64,000 nt of DNA from Pseudomonadota bacterium (lineage in GTDB: Bacteria > Desulfobacterota > Desulfobacteria > Desulfobacterales > Desulfobacteraceae): positions 186,001 through 250,000 of the forward strand of contig JAHJLV010000037.1 of assembly GCA_018821535.1 (NCBI GenBank). Reading direction: 5' to 3'. This document shows, one piece after another, positions 26,515 to 35,776 of this stretch. The first letter of the stretch is position 1. Each line of letters starts with the position of its first letter. The notes under the pieces are model-generated. The model had not been told where the DNA came from and did not search any database. It saw only the letters and a list, made by a program, of their open reading frames with translations. The position numbers and the translations under genes were made by a program.

Positions 26515-27321
26515 TTATTCTTCCAGCCGAAGGGTATTGACCAGTGTGCCGATTTTCTCAATTTTTGTTTCCAGCACATCCCCGGGCTGAAGAAAAACCG
26601 GCGGATTCCGGGTATATCCGACACCGCTTGGTGTTCCGGTCAAAATAAGGGTTCCGGGCAGCAGGGTAACCGAATCAGACAGATATTCAATAATCTGCCC
26701 GACTGAAAAAATCATATCACTGGTATGACTTTTCTGCATGGTTTGACCATTTAGAACACACTCAATATCCAGCGCATTGGGATTGTCAATTTCATCCGGG
26801 GTCACAATCCATGGGCCCAGGGGGCAGAATGTATCAAAACCCTTTGCCTTTATCCACTGGTTTCCCCCGGCATGCTTCTGCCATCTTCTGGCTGAAATGT
26901 CATTGGCGCATGTGTACCCCAGAATATACTCCGCAGCACGGTCAGCCGGCACATTTTTAGCCGCTTTTTTGATGACCACACAAAGCTCTGCCTCATAATC
27001 CACTTCAGGAATCTTTGCACACGACAACGGAATCAGAACATCATCCATGTGACCTGTGACCGCTGCCGGGTTTTTCATGAACACCACCGGATACTTGGGC
27101 AGGTCAAACCCGATTTCCCTGGCATGCAGCCTGTAATTTAATCCAATACAGAAAATTGCAGCAGGAAACACCGGGGCCATTATTTTTTTAACACTTTTTC
27201 TTTTCCCGGTATCTGCAAATTTACCAAACAGATCTCCTTCAATCACACTTGCCGTGTGATCTTTAAAATCACACCCTGAATACACCCTGCCATCATCACT
27301 TTCAAATTTAATTATCCGCAT
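26515..27321 (-). CDS. Fumarylacetoacetate hydrolase-family protein
   Basis: A 268-residue FAH-fold protein. FCIGLNYRLHAREIGFD, PVVFMKNPAAVTGH, VDYEAELCVVIKK, GYTCANDISAR, KGFDTFCPLGPW and LTGTPSGVG are all standard family signatures, including the Glu/Asp metal ligands. Members hydrolyse or decarboxylate 2,4-diketo acids, for example in aromatic or hydroxy-acid degradation, or act as oxaloacetate decarboxylases. The exact substrate is not determinable. It stands alone between a terminator and the divergent rhomboid gene; the ATG follows AGGGGAAAATAAAC. Confidence 0.85.
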   Translation of the reverse strand: MRIIKFESDDGRVYSGCDFKDHTASVIEGDLFGKFADTGKRKSVKKIMAPVFPAAIFCIGLNYRLHAREIGFDLPKYPVVFMKNPAAVTGHMDDVLIPLSCAKIPEVDYEAELCVVIKKAAKNVPADRAAEYILGYTCANDISARRWQKHAGGNQWIKAKGFDTFCPLGPWIVTPDEIDNPNALDIECVLNGQTMQKSHTSDMIFSVGQIIEYLSDSVTLLPGTLILTGTPSGVGYTRNPPVFLQPGDVLETKIEKIGTLVNTLRLEE

Positions 27322-27430
27322 GTTTATTTTCCCCTGATATTCCGATATACAATAGACACGATTTAACGGGATACGTCATCGTTGTTTTTAAAAGTATTAA
27401 ACAAAAAAATCAAGGCGGCTGACCGCAAAT

Positions 27431-28285
27431 ATGAATTTACAGACTCTGTATTTTAATCTTTCTGCCAGAAAGGCCAATCTCATTCTCCTGATCCTGGCAT
27501 CACAGAACATCCAGGGGCAGACGCAAAAAAATGAGGGCAGATTCGATATTCTTGTGGAGGAGAATCAAATTGCGGCTGCACTTGATGCCGTGCATCAATA
27601 TGATACGGAAAACAGATTTACAAGACTGCGCCATCAAATTCAGAATGTTCCGGTCTCTTCTTTTTTTTCTCCTGCCGCCTTTATTATCATGGGCATTGTG
27701 TGCGCCGTTCATGCAGCTGCCAGATACTACGGAACCCATGAAAGTCTGGTGCTTGAATATGGGGCCTCTGCCCTTTATATACTTCAGGGAGAACATTACC
27801 GGGCCATTACTGCACTTTTTTTCCACGCAGATGTTCAGCATCTGCTGGGTAACATGGCAGGACTATTGATTTTTGGCGCACCTGTCATACGGATTCTGGG
27901 ATATGGCACAGGGCCGTTTGCACTTTTGGTCTGCGGTGCTGCCGGAAATCTGATGAATGCCCATCTTTACAGGACTGCCCACCTGTCCATTGGCGCGTCC
28001 ACCAGCATCATGGCCGGAGCAGGTCTTTTGTGCGCCTTTCAGGCATTGCAGAAAAAAGGATGGTTCTCGCCGAGCATGCTGACACCTGTTTTTGCAGGCG
28101 CCATCCTCATGGCATTGCTCAGTCAGGGAGAAAACACCGATGTATGGGCACATGTTTTCGGCTTTGTGTGCGGACTGTTCACAGGGCTTGTTTTTTTTCC
28201 GCTGGACACAATCATCCGGCACCCCTTAAAACAGCCTGTCATGCTTTTCATAACCATTGTTCTGATCATCTTGTCTGTCTTTTAA
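27431..28285 (+). CDS. Rhomboid-family intramembrane serine protease
   Basis: A 284-residue protein with an N-terminal soluble domain of about 75 residues and then six to seven helices. FFHADVQHLLGNMAG gives the HxxxHxxxN motif, LSIGASTSIMAGAG the nucleophile loop, and WAHVFGFVCGL the catalytic His. The residue after the Ser is Thr where GxSG is usual, a tolerated but less common form. The substrate is unknown. The site AAGGCGG precedes the ATG. The stop codon lies in a short tandem duplication shared with the end of dapF. Confidence 0.82.
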   Translation: MNLQTLYFNLSARKANLILLILASQNIQGQTQKNEGRFDILVEENQIAAALDAVHQYDTENRFTRLRHQIQNVPVSSFFSPAAFIIMGIVCAVHAAARYYGTHESLVLEYGASALYILQGEHYRAITALFFHADVQHLLGNMAGLLIFGAPVIRILGYGTGPFALLVCGAAGNLMNAHLYRTAHLSIGASTSIMAGAGLLCAFQALQKKGWFSPSMLTPVFAGAILMALLSQGENTDVWAHVFGFVCGLFTGLVFFPLDTIIRHPLKQPVMLFITIVLIILSVF

Positions 28286-28308
28286 GTATGGTCTGTCTTT
28301 TAAATATG
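28273..28308. repeat. 18-bp tandem duplication spanning two convergent stop codons
   Basis: GTCTGTCTTTTAAGTATG is repeated directly with one change (G to A). The first copy holds the rhomboid stop TAA; the second holds the dapF stop on the other strand. Confidence 0.85.
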
Positions 28309-29151
28309 GATGGTGCCGGAAAACACCTGTCTTGCCGGTCCGGTTTTAAATACATGACCGGTTGTTTTATCCCAAAAAAGCTCAAGATCTCCCCCATCCA
28401 GATGAATCAGGGCATGATCTTTCACCCTTCCTGTCAGGCAGGCAGCCACAAGAACTGCGCAGGCGCCGGTTCCACAGGCAAGTGTCATGCCGGCTCCCCT
28501 TTCCCAGACCCGCATTTTTAATTCAGTGTCGCTGATCACCTGCACAAATTCCACATTGGTTTTTTCAGGAAACCGTTCATGGGTCTCAATTTCAGGCCCG
28601 ACCTGTTCCAGATTAACACTACTTAAATCCTCCACAAAAATAACCGCATGGGGATTGCCCATAGAAACTGCTGTTATTGTATATTCTGTGCCCTTGACCC
28701 GTAGAATATGCTCCACTGAGGTGTCCTGCTCACTTTTAAACGGAATGTCACGGCATTTTAACACCGGCTTTCCCATATCCACCCGGACCGATACCACCTG
28801 ATCCGTCTCATCAATGATCACTTCCGGAATCATCAGGCCTGCAAGTGTTTCAACCCGGATCTGTTTTCTGGAAACCAGTTTGTTTTCATACATGTATTTT
28901 GCCAGACACCGGATCCCATTGCCGCACATCTGGGCCTGGGACCCGTCAGAATTATAAATATGGAATGTCATGTCTGATTGCGCAGAATTGAGCATCAGAA
29001 GAATCCCGTCCGCACCAATGCCAAACCGTCTGGAACACAGTTTTTTTGCCAGCTGCGGATATGGCGTATGTGCTTGAATGCTGCCGTCCCGGTCATCCAG
29101 CAGCACAAAATCATTGCCAATACCTTCCATTTTGACAAATTCTATTTCCAT
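28300..29151 (-). CDS. dapF: Diaminopimelate epimerase
   Basis: About 283 residues. DapF interconverts LL- and meso-diaminopimelate for lysine and peptidoglycan. The two catalytic cysteines are in MCGNGIRC and LACGTGACA; MEGIGNDFVLLD opens the protein and MGNPHAVIFVED is the mid-protein signature. The ATG at 29149-29151 is chosen because the family sequence starts at MEIEFVKMEG and AGGGGGGACAT lies before it; the frame extends 24 residues further into the 3' end of the rnd gene. It is encoded 11 bp after rnd. Confidence 0.93.
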   Translation of the reverse strand: MEIEFVKMEGIGNDFVLLDDRDGSIQAHTPYPQLAKKLCSRRFGIGADGILLMLNSAQSDMTFHIYNSDGSQAQMCGNGIRCLAKYMYENKLVSRKQIRVETLAGLMIPEVIIDETDQVVSVRVDMGKPVLKCRDIPFKSEQDTSVEHILRVKGTEYTITAVSMGNPHAVIFVEDLSSVNLEQVGPEIETHERFPEKTNVEFVQVISDTELKMRVWERGAGMTLACGTGACAVLVAACLTGRVKDHALIHLDGGDLELFWDKTTGHVFKTGPARQVFSGTIHI

Positions 29152-29162
29152 ATATGTCCCCC

Positions 29163-30296
29163 CTATGACCTGCAATATCCAAGATTGTTGAGAATATCCT
29201 GTCCAATGGCTGTCACCTGCCACTGCCGGATATTTTCAATCTGCGACAGTGCCGGAAGCGTTGTCGGATTTTGAACGGCAATCACCGAAATCATCGTATT
29301 ATTCAACAGAAAACCCGGTTCAATGCCCAGAGACATGCTCAGCTTTTCCCGCATCTTTTTTAATTGCTCAGTCCGTTCTTTGACCCCCAGATCCGGTTTT
29401 GACCTGCGTGTTTTCGGGTATGAGGGCAATTGACCATGGCTCAGATTGACTGCGGACACAATGGCATCCACACAGGCCTGCCCATACATCTGGGCCTGTT
29501 TCGGACTTAAAAGTCTGGATTTCACCATCTGTTCAACCGTTTCCGGCCGCTTTGCAGCCAGGTCTGCCACAGTCTGACTGGACAGGATCATGAACAGGGG
29601 TTTGTCTTTTTTCCGGGCAATGTCAAGCCGCACCTGTAAAAGGTTTTCCAGGGCAGCCAGGGCACGGTTATCCATTTTTCCTGCACCCTTGAATTTCAAA
29701 AACAAGGGTGCAGTATGATTATTTTCATACCGGACTTTTGACTGAATTTCAAATTCCTCATCAGCCCAGGATAATCTTGCACAGTCTGAGAGCCTTTTAT
29801 GAATAATATCATGCAGCCGGATCAGATATGTCACATCCCCCACGGAATATTCAATCATATCTTTTTTCAAAGGACGCGCAGACCAGTCCTCTTTCTGAAA
29901 ACGTTTGTCCAGATCCACGTCAAAATATTTTTTGATCAGCGCACCCAATCCTCGTTCCTTGATCCCTAAAAACCTGCAGGCAATTTCGGTATCAAACAGA
30001 TTTTCCATCCGGACCCCGTAATCCCGGTCAAGGCTTCTGACATCAAAATCTGCCCCGTGAAATATTTTTTTCACATTTGCGCTTTCAAGCACCTGCGTAA
30101 AACAGGTCAGATCCTTTATCTTGAAAGGATCAATCAAATAGGCCTGATTCGCAGTCGCAATCTGAATCAGACAGATTTTTTCATTAAAACAATGCATTGA
30201 ATCCGCTTCCAGATCAACCCCGATAATCGTCTCTTCCAAAAGTGATTCACAGACTGTTTCAAGCTCTTTGTCTGATTCAATAAACTTATAATCCAA
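29163..30296 (-). CDS. rnd: Ribonuclease D
   Basis: A 377-residue 3'-5' exoribonuclease for tRNA maturation. The DEDDy motifs are IGVDLEADS, FHGADFDVRSLDRDYG and YSVGDVTYL, over residues of about 20-170. One or two HRDC domains follow, with ALAALENLLQVRLDIARKKDKP. Length matches RNase D. The start is a TTG at 30294-30296, preceded by AAGGGAAAATATT. It lies in an operon with dapF. Confidence 0.88.
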   Translation of the reverse strand: MDYKFIESDKELETVCESLLEETIIGVDLEADSMHCFNEKICLIQIATANQAYLIDPFKIKDLTCFTQVLESANVKKIFHGADFDVRSLDRDYGVRMENLFDTEIACRFLGIKERGLGALIKKYFDVDLDKRFQKEDWSARPLKKDMIEYSVGDVTYLIRLHDIIHKRLSDCARLSWADEEFEIQSKVRYENNHTAPLFLKFKGAGKMDNRALAALENLLQVRLDIARKKDKPLFMILSSQTVADLAAKRPETVEQMVKSRLLSPKQAQMYGQACVDAIVSAVNLSHGQLPSYPKTRRSKPDLGVKERTEQLKKMREKLSMSLGIEPGFLLNNTMISVIAVQNPTTLPALSQIENIRQWQVTAIGQDILNNLGYCRS

Positions 30297-30372
30297 AATA
30301 TTTTCCCTTGATTGTTTGCACTTGTTCTTTTAAAATTCATGTTTTACATTTAACAGGACACCATAACACATA

Positions 30373-32298
30373 ATGGAAAACAAGATGATCAACATAACAT
30401 TTCCAGACAATAGTATAAAGAGCTTTAACCAAATCCCCACAGGAATGGAGATTGCTGTCAGTATTTCAGAAGGGTTTGCCCGGAACTGCGTGGCCATGAA
30501 AATCAATGACCAGCTCAAGGACTTAAGCGCCCAGGTCCAATCCGACTGTGCTGTCAGCTTTATTACCACAAAGGATGAAGAGGGTCTGGATATTCTGCGG
30601 CACTCTTCGGCCCATGTCATGGCAGAAGCTGTCCTGCACCTGTATCCGGACGCAAAACTGACCATCGGCCCTGTGGTGGAAGATGGATTCTATTATGATA
30701 TTGATATGGCCCCGATTTCTGAAGAAGATCTTGTGGCCATTGAAGCCCGGATGAAAGGCATCATTGATGCCAAGACAGAGTTTACCCGAAAAGTGGTATC
30801 CAAAAGCCAGGCACTGGAAATTTTTAAAGACAACCCGTTCAAGCTTGAACTGATTAATGAACTGGATGACTCCCAGGAAATCTCCCTGTATCAGAATGGA
30901 CAGTTTATCGACCTGTGCCGCGGCCCTCACATCCCCCAGACCGGCATGATTAAAGGCTTTAAACTGCTGAAAATCTCCGGCGCCTACTGGCGGGCAGACC
31001 AGAGCAGAGAGCAGCTTCAAAGACTTTACGGCATTTCCTTTTTTGATAAAAAACAGCTCAACCAGTACCTGACCCTGATCGAAGAAGCAAAAAAACGGGA
31101 TCACAGAAAACTGGGGGTCAAGCTGGATCTGTATTCCTTCCATGATGAAGCCCCGGGCATGCCCTTTTTTCACGCCAAAGGCATAGATGTCTGGAATGCC
31201 CTTCTGGATTACTGGCGCTATGAACATAAAAAAGCCGGATATGTGGAAACAAAAACCCCGCTCATGCTCAATAAAAAACTGTGGGTACAAAGCGGCCACT
31301 GGGAAAATTACAGGGAAAACATGTACACCTCTGTGATTGATGATGAAGAATACGCCATCAAACCCATGAACTGCCCCGGCGGCATGCTGCTGTACAAAAC
31401 AAAGGCCTATTCCTACAGAGATCTGCCTTTAAAAGCCGGCGAGATCGGGCTGGTTCACAGACATGAACTGTCCGGAGCCCTGTCCGGCCTGTTCCGGGTC
31501 CGGGCATTTCACCAGGATGATGCCCATATTTTCATGATGCCCTCCCAGATCGGGGAGCAGGTGCTCAACGTCTTGAACCTTGCCAAAAGAATCTACAGCA
31601 GATTCGGCCTGGATTTTCACCTGGAACTGTCCACCCGGCCCAAAAAATCCATCGGGTCAGACCAGCAGTGGGAAGAAGCCACAAACGGCCTTAAAGCTGC
31701 TCTGGATCAATATGGTCAGCAATATTTCATCAATGAGGGCGACGGCGCATTCTACGGACCCAAAATTGACATCCACATCAAGGATGCCCTGGGAAGAACC
31801 TGGCAATGCGGCACTGTCCAGCTGGACATGTCCCTGCCCGAACGCTTTGATCTGACCTATAAAGGCCAGGACAATGAAAAACACCGTCCCATCATGATCC
31901 ACCGGGTGATCTACGGGTCCCTGGAACGGTTCTTTGGTATCCTTGTTGAACATTTTGCCGGTAAATTCCCCTTGTGGCTGGCCCCTGTCCAGGTCATCCT
32001 TCTGCCCATCAACCAGGATCTGGCAGATCATGCCGAACAGATCAAATCCCAACTGGAATCCTTCAATATCCGATGCGAGGTGGATGCCAGAAGTGAAACC
32101 CTGAAAAAGAAAGTCCGGGATGCCCAGCTCAATTACATCCCGCTGATTGTCACCATTGGCGACAAGGAAAAAGAAACTCAGACCCTTTCGGTCAGAACCC
32201 TTGACGGCAACGTCAAGATGGGCCTGACCATAGATGACTTCACCCAGCCGGTCCTGCACCACATCAAAGAAAGAACCCTGGATGAAGCTATCTTCTAA
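30373..32298 (+). CDS. thrS: Threonine-tRNA ligase
   Basis: A 641-residue class II synthetase, the same length as E. coli ThrS. It has the TGS domain (ITFPDNSIKSFNQIPTGMEI), the editing domain (LRHSSAHVMAEAVLHLYPDA, with LCRGPHIPQTG), and the catalytic core with MNCPGGMLLYK, VHRHELSGALSGLFRVR and GDGAFYGPKID. The anticodon-binding domain is at the end (PVQVILLPINQ). The ATG at 30385 is an alternative start. An infC gene does not follow, unlike in many bacteria. Confidence 0.95.
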   Translation: MENKMINITFPDNSIKSFNQIPTGMEIAVSISEGFARNCVAMKINDQLKDLSAQVQSDCAVSFITTKDEEGLDILRHSSAHVMAEAVLHLYPDAKLTIGPVVEDGFYYDIDMAPISEEDLVAIEARMKGIIDAKTEFTRKVVSKSQALEIFKDNPFKLELINELDDSQEISLYQNGQFIDLCRGPHIPQTGMIKGFKLLKISGAYWRADQSREQLQRLYGISFFDKKQLNQYLTLIEEAKKRDHRKLGVKLDLYSFHDEAPGMPFFHAKGIDVWNALLDYWRYEHKKAGYVETKTPLMLNKKLWVQSGHWENYRENMYTSVIDDEEYAIKPMNCPGGMLLYKTKAYSYRDLPLKAGEIGLVHRHELSGALSGLFRVRAFHQDDAHIFMMPSQIGEQVLNVLNLAKRIYSRFGLDFHLELSTRPKKSIGSDQQWEEATNGLKAALDQYGQQYFINEGDGAFYGPKIDIHIKDALGRTWQCGTVQLDMSLPERFDLTYKGQDNEKHRPIMIHRVIYGSLERFFGILVEHFAGKFPLWLAPVQVILLPINQDLADHAEQIKSQLESFNIRCEVDARSETLKKKVRDAQLNYIPLIVTIGDKEKETQTLSVRTLDGNVKMGLTIDDFTQPVLHHIKERTLDEAIF

Positions 32299-32630
32299 AT
32301 CCGTTTTTTACAGACTGCCGGTCATAAGCCTGTGCATCCTTATTTTCTGGCAGTCTTCCTATCCCGGCATCATCTGAACTCAACCCCGATGGTTATTCCG
32401 GCGTTAGCTCGCCTTAAAATTCCTTGCATTATCATTTTAAAAGACGCATATTTATGCGAACTATTCATAGACAAAAATGAGACCAACAGTTATCAACTTC
32501 TGCCATTATAGACAATATTGTTCTTTGGACTCATGATCGATGTCTTAATGAAGCAGCTATAAAACCGGGTGTTTTGCATCCAGAGAACTAACCCTGCTTT
32601 TATAAAAACAACTAAAAAAAGGAGATCGCT
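32299..32630. other. Intergenic region thrS to yeeE-like gene
   Basis: No gene is visible. A 10-bp hairpin, AGACTGCCGG (32312-32321) with CTGGCAGTCT (32347-32356), has a 25-base loop and no T tract; it may weakly terminate thrS. The remainder is AT-rich leader and promoter space. AAAGGAGATCGCT before the ATG at 32631 is a good ribosome-binding site. Confidence 0.5.
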
Positions 32631-33173
32631 ATGAAATGGAAAACAGAGGATGGGGGCTGGAACCCCTACATCGCCGGAGCCCTTTTAGGCATTCTGGCAA
32701 TTCTTTCAGTACTTGCAACCACCAAATTTATGAGCAAAACCAGCTATCTGGGGGCATCGACTACATTCGTTCGTGCCGCAGGTATTTTGGAACAAACCAT
32801 TGCTGAAGATCATGTGGCCTCAAACGAATATTACACCAAAACAAAGGTTCTTGTTGACTGGCAGTTTATGCTGGTTATCGGGATTGTCCTGGGTGCTTTT
32901 ATTTCGTCCATTATGGATAAGAGCTTTCGGCTGGAAGCTGTCCCCCCCATATGGAAGGAGCGATTTGGCACATCGATCGGAAAGCGCGCAATCGGGGCCA
33001 TTGCGGGTGGAATTATCGCCATGGTCGGCGCCCGCCTTGCCGATGGCTGTCCAAGTGGTCATGGACTGAGCGGGATGATGCAATTGTCGACAAGTTCTTT
33101 TGTGGCTTTGGTGATGTTTTTTGGTGTCGGTGTTCTGGTTGCGCGTATCGTTTATGGAAGGAGGGTATCATGA
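32631..33173 (+). CDS. YeeE/YedE-family transporter, half protein 1
   Basis: About 180 residues with four to five membrane segments. Its motif DGCPSGHGLSGMMQLS is the family's cysteine-bearing signature (GCxSGHGxSG). YeeE/YedE proteins import thiosulfate or related sulfur compounds, and some are linked to selenium. Here the usual double-length protein is split in two adjacent genes, as in PmpA/PmpB pairs. It overlaps the second half by 4 bp. In a sulfate reducer a sulfur-compound permease is sensible; substrate is inference. Confidence 0.82.
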   Translation: MKWKTEDGGWNPYIAGALLGILAILSVLATTKFMSKTSYLGASTTFVRAAGILEQTIAEDHVASNEYYTKTKVLVDWQFMLVIGIVLGAFISSIMDKSFRLEAVPPIWKERFGTSIGKRAIGAIAGGIIAMVGARLADGCPSGHGLSGMMQLSTSSFVALVMFFGVGVLVARIVYGRRVS

Positions 33174-33700
33174 ATACAGGTCAATGGTTAGGGCTTGTCA
33201 CAGGCATATTGTTTGGGTTTTTACTGCAGAAAGGCCGTGTTCTCCGTTTCGAAAAACAAATCGGGGCAATGCTGTTCAAGGACATGACGATATTAAAATT
33301 CATGCTTTCGTCAATTCTGGTGGGAATGGCAGGGATACTCCTGCTCTCCAATTTTGATATTATCACCTTGAGTCACAAACCAATGAACCTTGGCGCCATA
33401 TTGATAGGAGGGGGCCTCTTCGGTGCCGGGTGGGCAATCATGGGCTTTTGTCCCGGCACATCATTAGGTGCTTTGGGAGAAGGACGATGGCATGCTGTAT
33501 TTGCCATAGCCGGTATGGTGGCAGGGGCAGCACTCTATGCAGAACTGTATCCCTTTTTCAAATCAACCGTACTTGCGTGGAAAGATTTTGGCAAGATCGG
33601 ATTACAGGATGCCTTGGGTGTCTCATTGTGGGTCATCATTCCCGTATTCTGGGCAGGAACCATTTCCTTATTTTTCTGGTTTGAAAAAAAAGGGCTCTAA
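33170..33700 (+). CDS. YeeE/YedE-family transporter, half protein 2
   Basis: A 176-residue membrane protein, the C-terminal partner of the previous gene. GGGLFGAGWAIMGFCPGTSLGALGEG holds the second cysteine signature (FCPGT). Start ATG at 33170 overlaps the upstream stop (ATGA), with GGAAGGAGGGTATC as ribosome-binding site. Together the two halves give a complete pseudo-symmetric permease. An MscS channel gene follows after 55 bp. Confidence 0.82.
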   Translation: MNTGQWLGLVTGILFGFLLQKGRVLRFEKQIGAMLFKDMTILKFMLSSILVGMAGILLLSNFDIITLSHKPMNLGAILIGGGLFGAGWAIMGFCPGTSLGALGEGRWHAVFAIAGMVAGAALYAELYPFFKSTVLAWKDFGKIGLQDALGVSLWVIIPVFWAGTISLFFWFEKKGL

Positions 33701-33755
33701 TTTTCAATGAACTTTTTTAAAAACAAGAATAGATCAGGTTCTGAAAGGCAAATTT

Positions 33756-34673
33756 ATGGATATTTTTTTAAAACAGATAAAAGGGGTTAACTGGGAACTG
33801 ATCATATTAACAAGCAGCCGGATTCTGCTTGTTCTGTTTTTGACATGGCTGGGCATGGTTATTTTGCGAAAGATATTAACCCAGCTTGAACAACGTCTGC
33901 TCAAACAAAGCAAAATGACAGGAGAACCGCCCTCAGAGAGTGAAAAACGGGTGGAAACCATCATTCGCCTGATAAGACAGGCCACCCTTATTGTCCTTTG
34001 GGTAACCACAATTCTTGTTATCCTGAAGGAGATGGGTGTTGATGTCGCGCCGATCCTGGCAAGTGCCGGTATTGTTGGACTGGCAATCGGTTTTGGTGCA
34101 CAGAATCTGGTACGGGATTTTATTGCAGGATTTTTCTTCATCCTTGAAAACCAAGTTCGTGTTGGTGATGTCGCCATAGTAAACGGTACCGGTGGTCTGG
34201 TTGAAGGGGTCAATTTCCGCACCATTGTATTGCGGGATCTGGGGGGCGTGGTTCATATTTTCCCGAATGGCACAGTAACAACACTCAGCAATCTGACCAA
34301 TGACTGGTCTGCTTATGTTTTTGAGATCGGGGTCGCATATAAGGAAAACACCGACAAGGTGATTGAAGTCATGAAGAACGTTGGTTCTGAAATGAAGCAA
34401 GATGAAGTATTGGGATTTTTCATGCTTGAAGAACCGGAAATTTTCGGAGTCGATAAATTTGACAGCTCTGCTGTTGTAATTAAAGGCAGGATCAAGACAA
34501 AACCCATCCGTCAATGGCTGGTGGGCAGAGAATATTTACGCAGGATCAAATTGGCTTTTGATAATGCCGGAATCGAAATCCCATTTCCGCATCAAACCCT
34601 TTATTTTGGCGAAGCGAGCAAACCCATTGAAGTGGCGCTGTTAGAAAAACTGGGAAAAAAGGATATGTCATGA
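33756..34673 (+). CDS. MscS-family mechanosensitive ion channel
   Basis: A 305-residue protein with two to three N-terminal membrane helices. The pore helix is VAPILASAGIVGLAIGFGAQNLVRDFIAGFFFI, given in parts: ASAGIVGLAIGFGAQN then LVRDFIAG. The MscS beta domain follows with VEGVNFRTIVLRD and VHIFPNGTV, and a C-terminal alpha/beta domain with IPFPHQTLYF. It releases solutes on osmotic downshock. It may be co-transcribed with the yeeE-like pair. GAAAGGCAAATTT precedes the ATG. Confidence 0.88.
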   Translation: MDIFLKQIKGVNWELIILTSSRILLVLFLTWLGMVILRKILTQLEQRLLKQSKMTGEPPSESEKRVETIIRLIRQATLIVLWVTTILVILKEMGVDVAPILASAGIVGLAIGFGAQNLVRDFIAGFFFILENQVRVGDVAIVNGTGGLVEGVNFRTIVLRDLGGVVHIFPNGTVTTLSNLTNDWSAYVFEIGVAYKENTDKVIEVMKNVGSEMKQDEVLGFFMLEEPEIFGVDKFDSSAVVIKGRIKTKPIRQWLVGREYLRRIKLAFDNAGIEIPFPHQTLYFGEASKPIEVALLEKLGKKDMS

Positions 34674-34676
34674 ATC

Positions 34677-34716
34677 TGCTGCGCTATCCAATATTTATTA
34701 ATCAGATAGCGCAGCA
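34677..34716. terminator. Hairpin between convergent mscS-like and PEP-CTERM genes
   Basis: A perfect 12-bp stem TGCTGCGCTATC / GATAGCGCAGCA has a 16-base AT-rich loop. It has no T tract, so termination strength is uncertain. Confidence 0.5.
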
Positions 34717-34733
34717 ACAAACAGCGTAAATTC

Positions 34734-35438
34734 TTATACACGTCTTCTTTTCAAACCCGTCAGCCCTAAAACACCCGCACCCAGAAGCCAGAGTGAACCG
34801 GGCACCGGCACAGGATCGGCCTGGATATCAATACTGCCGCTCACAGGTCCGAACAGCTGAAACGGCGGGGTTAAATCAACGCCAGCCGGAACCATTCCGG
34901 AACCGGAAAGTTCGTTGAGAACAGACCAGAACATCTGACTGGTATTCCCTTCAGATATGGAAAACGTATCAATACTGATGGCATAGCGATCTGCCACTTC
35001 CATATCAGGTGTTATAACCATATCATATTCAAACAGGGCATCTGTCAAAGCGTATTGGCCAAACCGGGCATTGATCCGTTCACTGCCTGAATAGGTTTTA
35101 ACCAGAGTTCCATCACCCAGAAAACCGGATGGATCGATTCCGGCAAAACTGCCCAGTTGAATGTCTGACATGCGCATGGGGACATTTAGAAAATTAAAAA
35201 CTTTAATATTCACATCAATTGATGCCGTGTACTTCAGCAGCATATCCTCCGGCGACAGATCAAAATTCACATCAATGACAAGATCATTGGTTGTCCATAA
35301 AGATACTGCTTCACAATTTTGCGCCACATCCAGCACCAACGTTCCGCTTTGAATATCAAACGAATAGGAATAGGCAGAAACCGAAGATGAAAATCCTGAA
35401 ACAATTAAAAATAATAAACTGAAGACTACGTTTTTCAT
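34734..35438 (-). CDS. PEP-CTERM-type exported protein
   Basis: A 234-residue protein with signal peptide MKNVVFSLLFLIVSGFSSSVSA and a C-terminal sorting region VPVPGSLWLLGAGVLGLTGL followed by KRRRV: the proline-rich motif, hydrophobic helix and basic tail of exosortase substrates. The body is beta-rich with no family I recognise. Such proteins are processed by an exosortase and often end in extracellular matrix. Its promoter is a good sigma-54 site (35485-35501), and a GlrR-like sigma-54 activator is the neighbouring gene. TCAGGAGGAGTTAAC precedes the ATG. Confidence 0.83.
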   Translation of the reverse strand: MKNVVFSLLFLIVSGFSSSVSAYSYSFDIQSGTLVLDVAQNCEAVSLWTTNDLVIDVNFDLSPEDMLLKYTASIDVNIKVFNFLNVPMRMSDIQLGSFAGIDPSGFLGDGTLVKTYSGSERINARFGQYALTDALFEYDMVITPDMEVADRYAISIDTFSISEGNTSQMFWSVLNELSGSGMVPAGVDLTPPFQLFGPVSGSIDIQADPVPVPGSLWLLGAGVLGLTGLKRRRV

Positions 35439-35484
35439 GTTAACTCCTCCTGATAAATTATATAAAGAACCCTGTCACCTGAAT

Positions 35485-35501
35485 GGCAAAAACAATACCA
35501 G
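35485..35501 (-). promoter_or_regulatory. Sigma-54 promoter of the PEP-CTERM gene
   Basis: The minus strand reads CTGGTATTGTTTTTGCC, matching YTGGYAYRNNNNTTGCW except at two positions, with GG and GC exactly 10 bases apart. The expected start near 35474 leaves a 36-base leader with a strong ribosome-binding site. The rest of 35439-35776 is AT-rich, with a small hairpin AAAACC-GAAG-GGTTTT at 35601-35616. Confidence 0.7.
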
Positions 35502-35736
35502 CATGACAGTTAAAATTTAACTATTTGAAATATCAGTGTTTTTTTATTATTTTAGGAAATTGTATCAAACGGTTTCAGGATCTTTTATCAAATATCCCCT
35601 AAAACCGAAGGGTTTTTCACACACCCCATGACGACTCAGATGATTTTTTTTAAATTTTGCTTCAGAGAAAATAAATACATCTATCTGAAAACAAAGAATT
35701 TTTCAGGCGATTAGGCATTTAAAGAACCAATGTCTG

Positions 35737-35767
35737 AAAAAGCCTTCGGCACAGATAAGGCGTTTTT
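35737..35767 (-). terminator. Intrinsic terminator of the glrK-qseG-glrR-like operon
   Basis: Stem GCCTT/AAGGC extended by A5/T5 tracts (one bulged base) lies 10 bp after the glrR-like stop. Beside it, at 35773-35789, CAGGTCATGATGACCTG is a perfect palindrome overlapping the stop codon. Confidence 0.6.
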
Positions 35768-35776
35768 GATTGCAGG

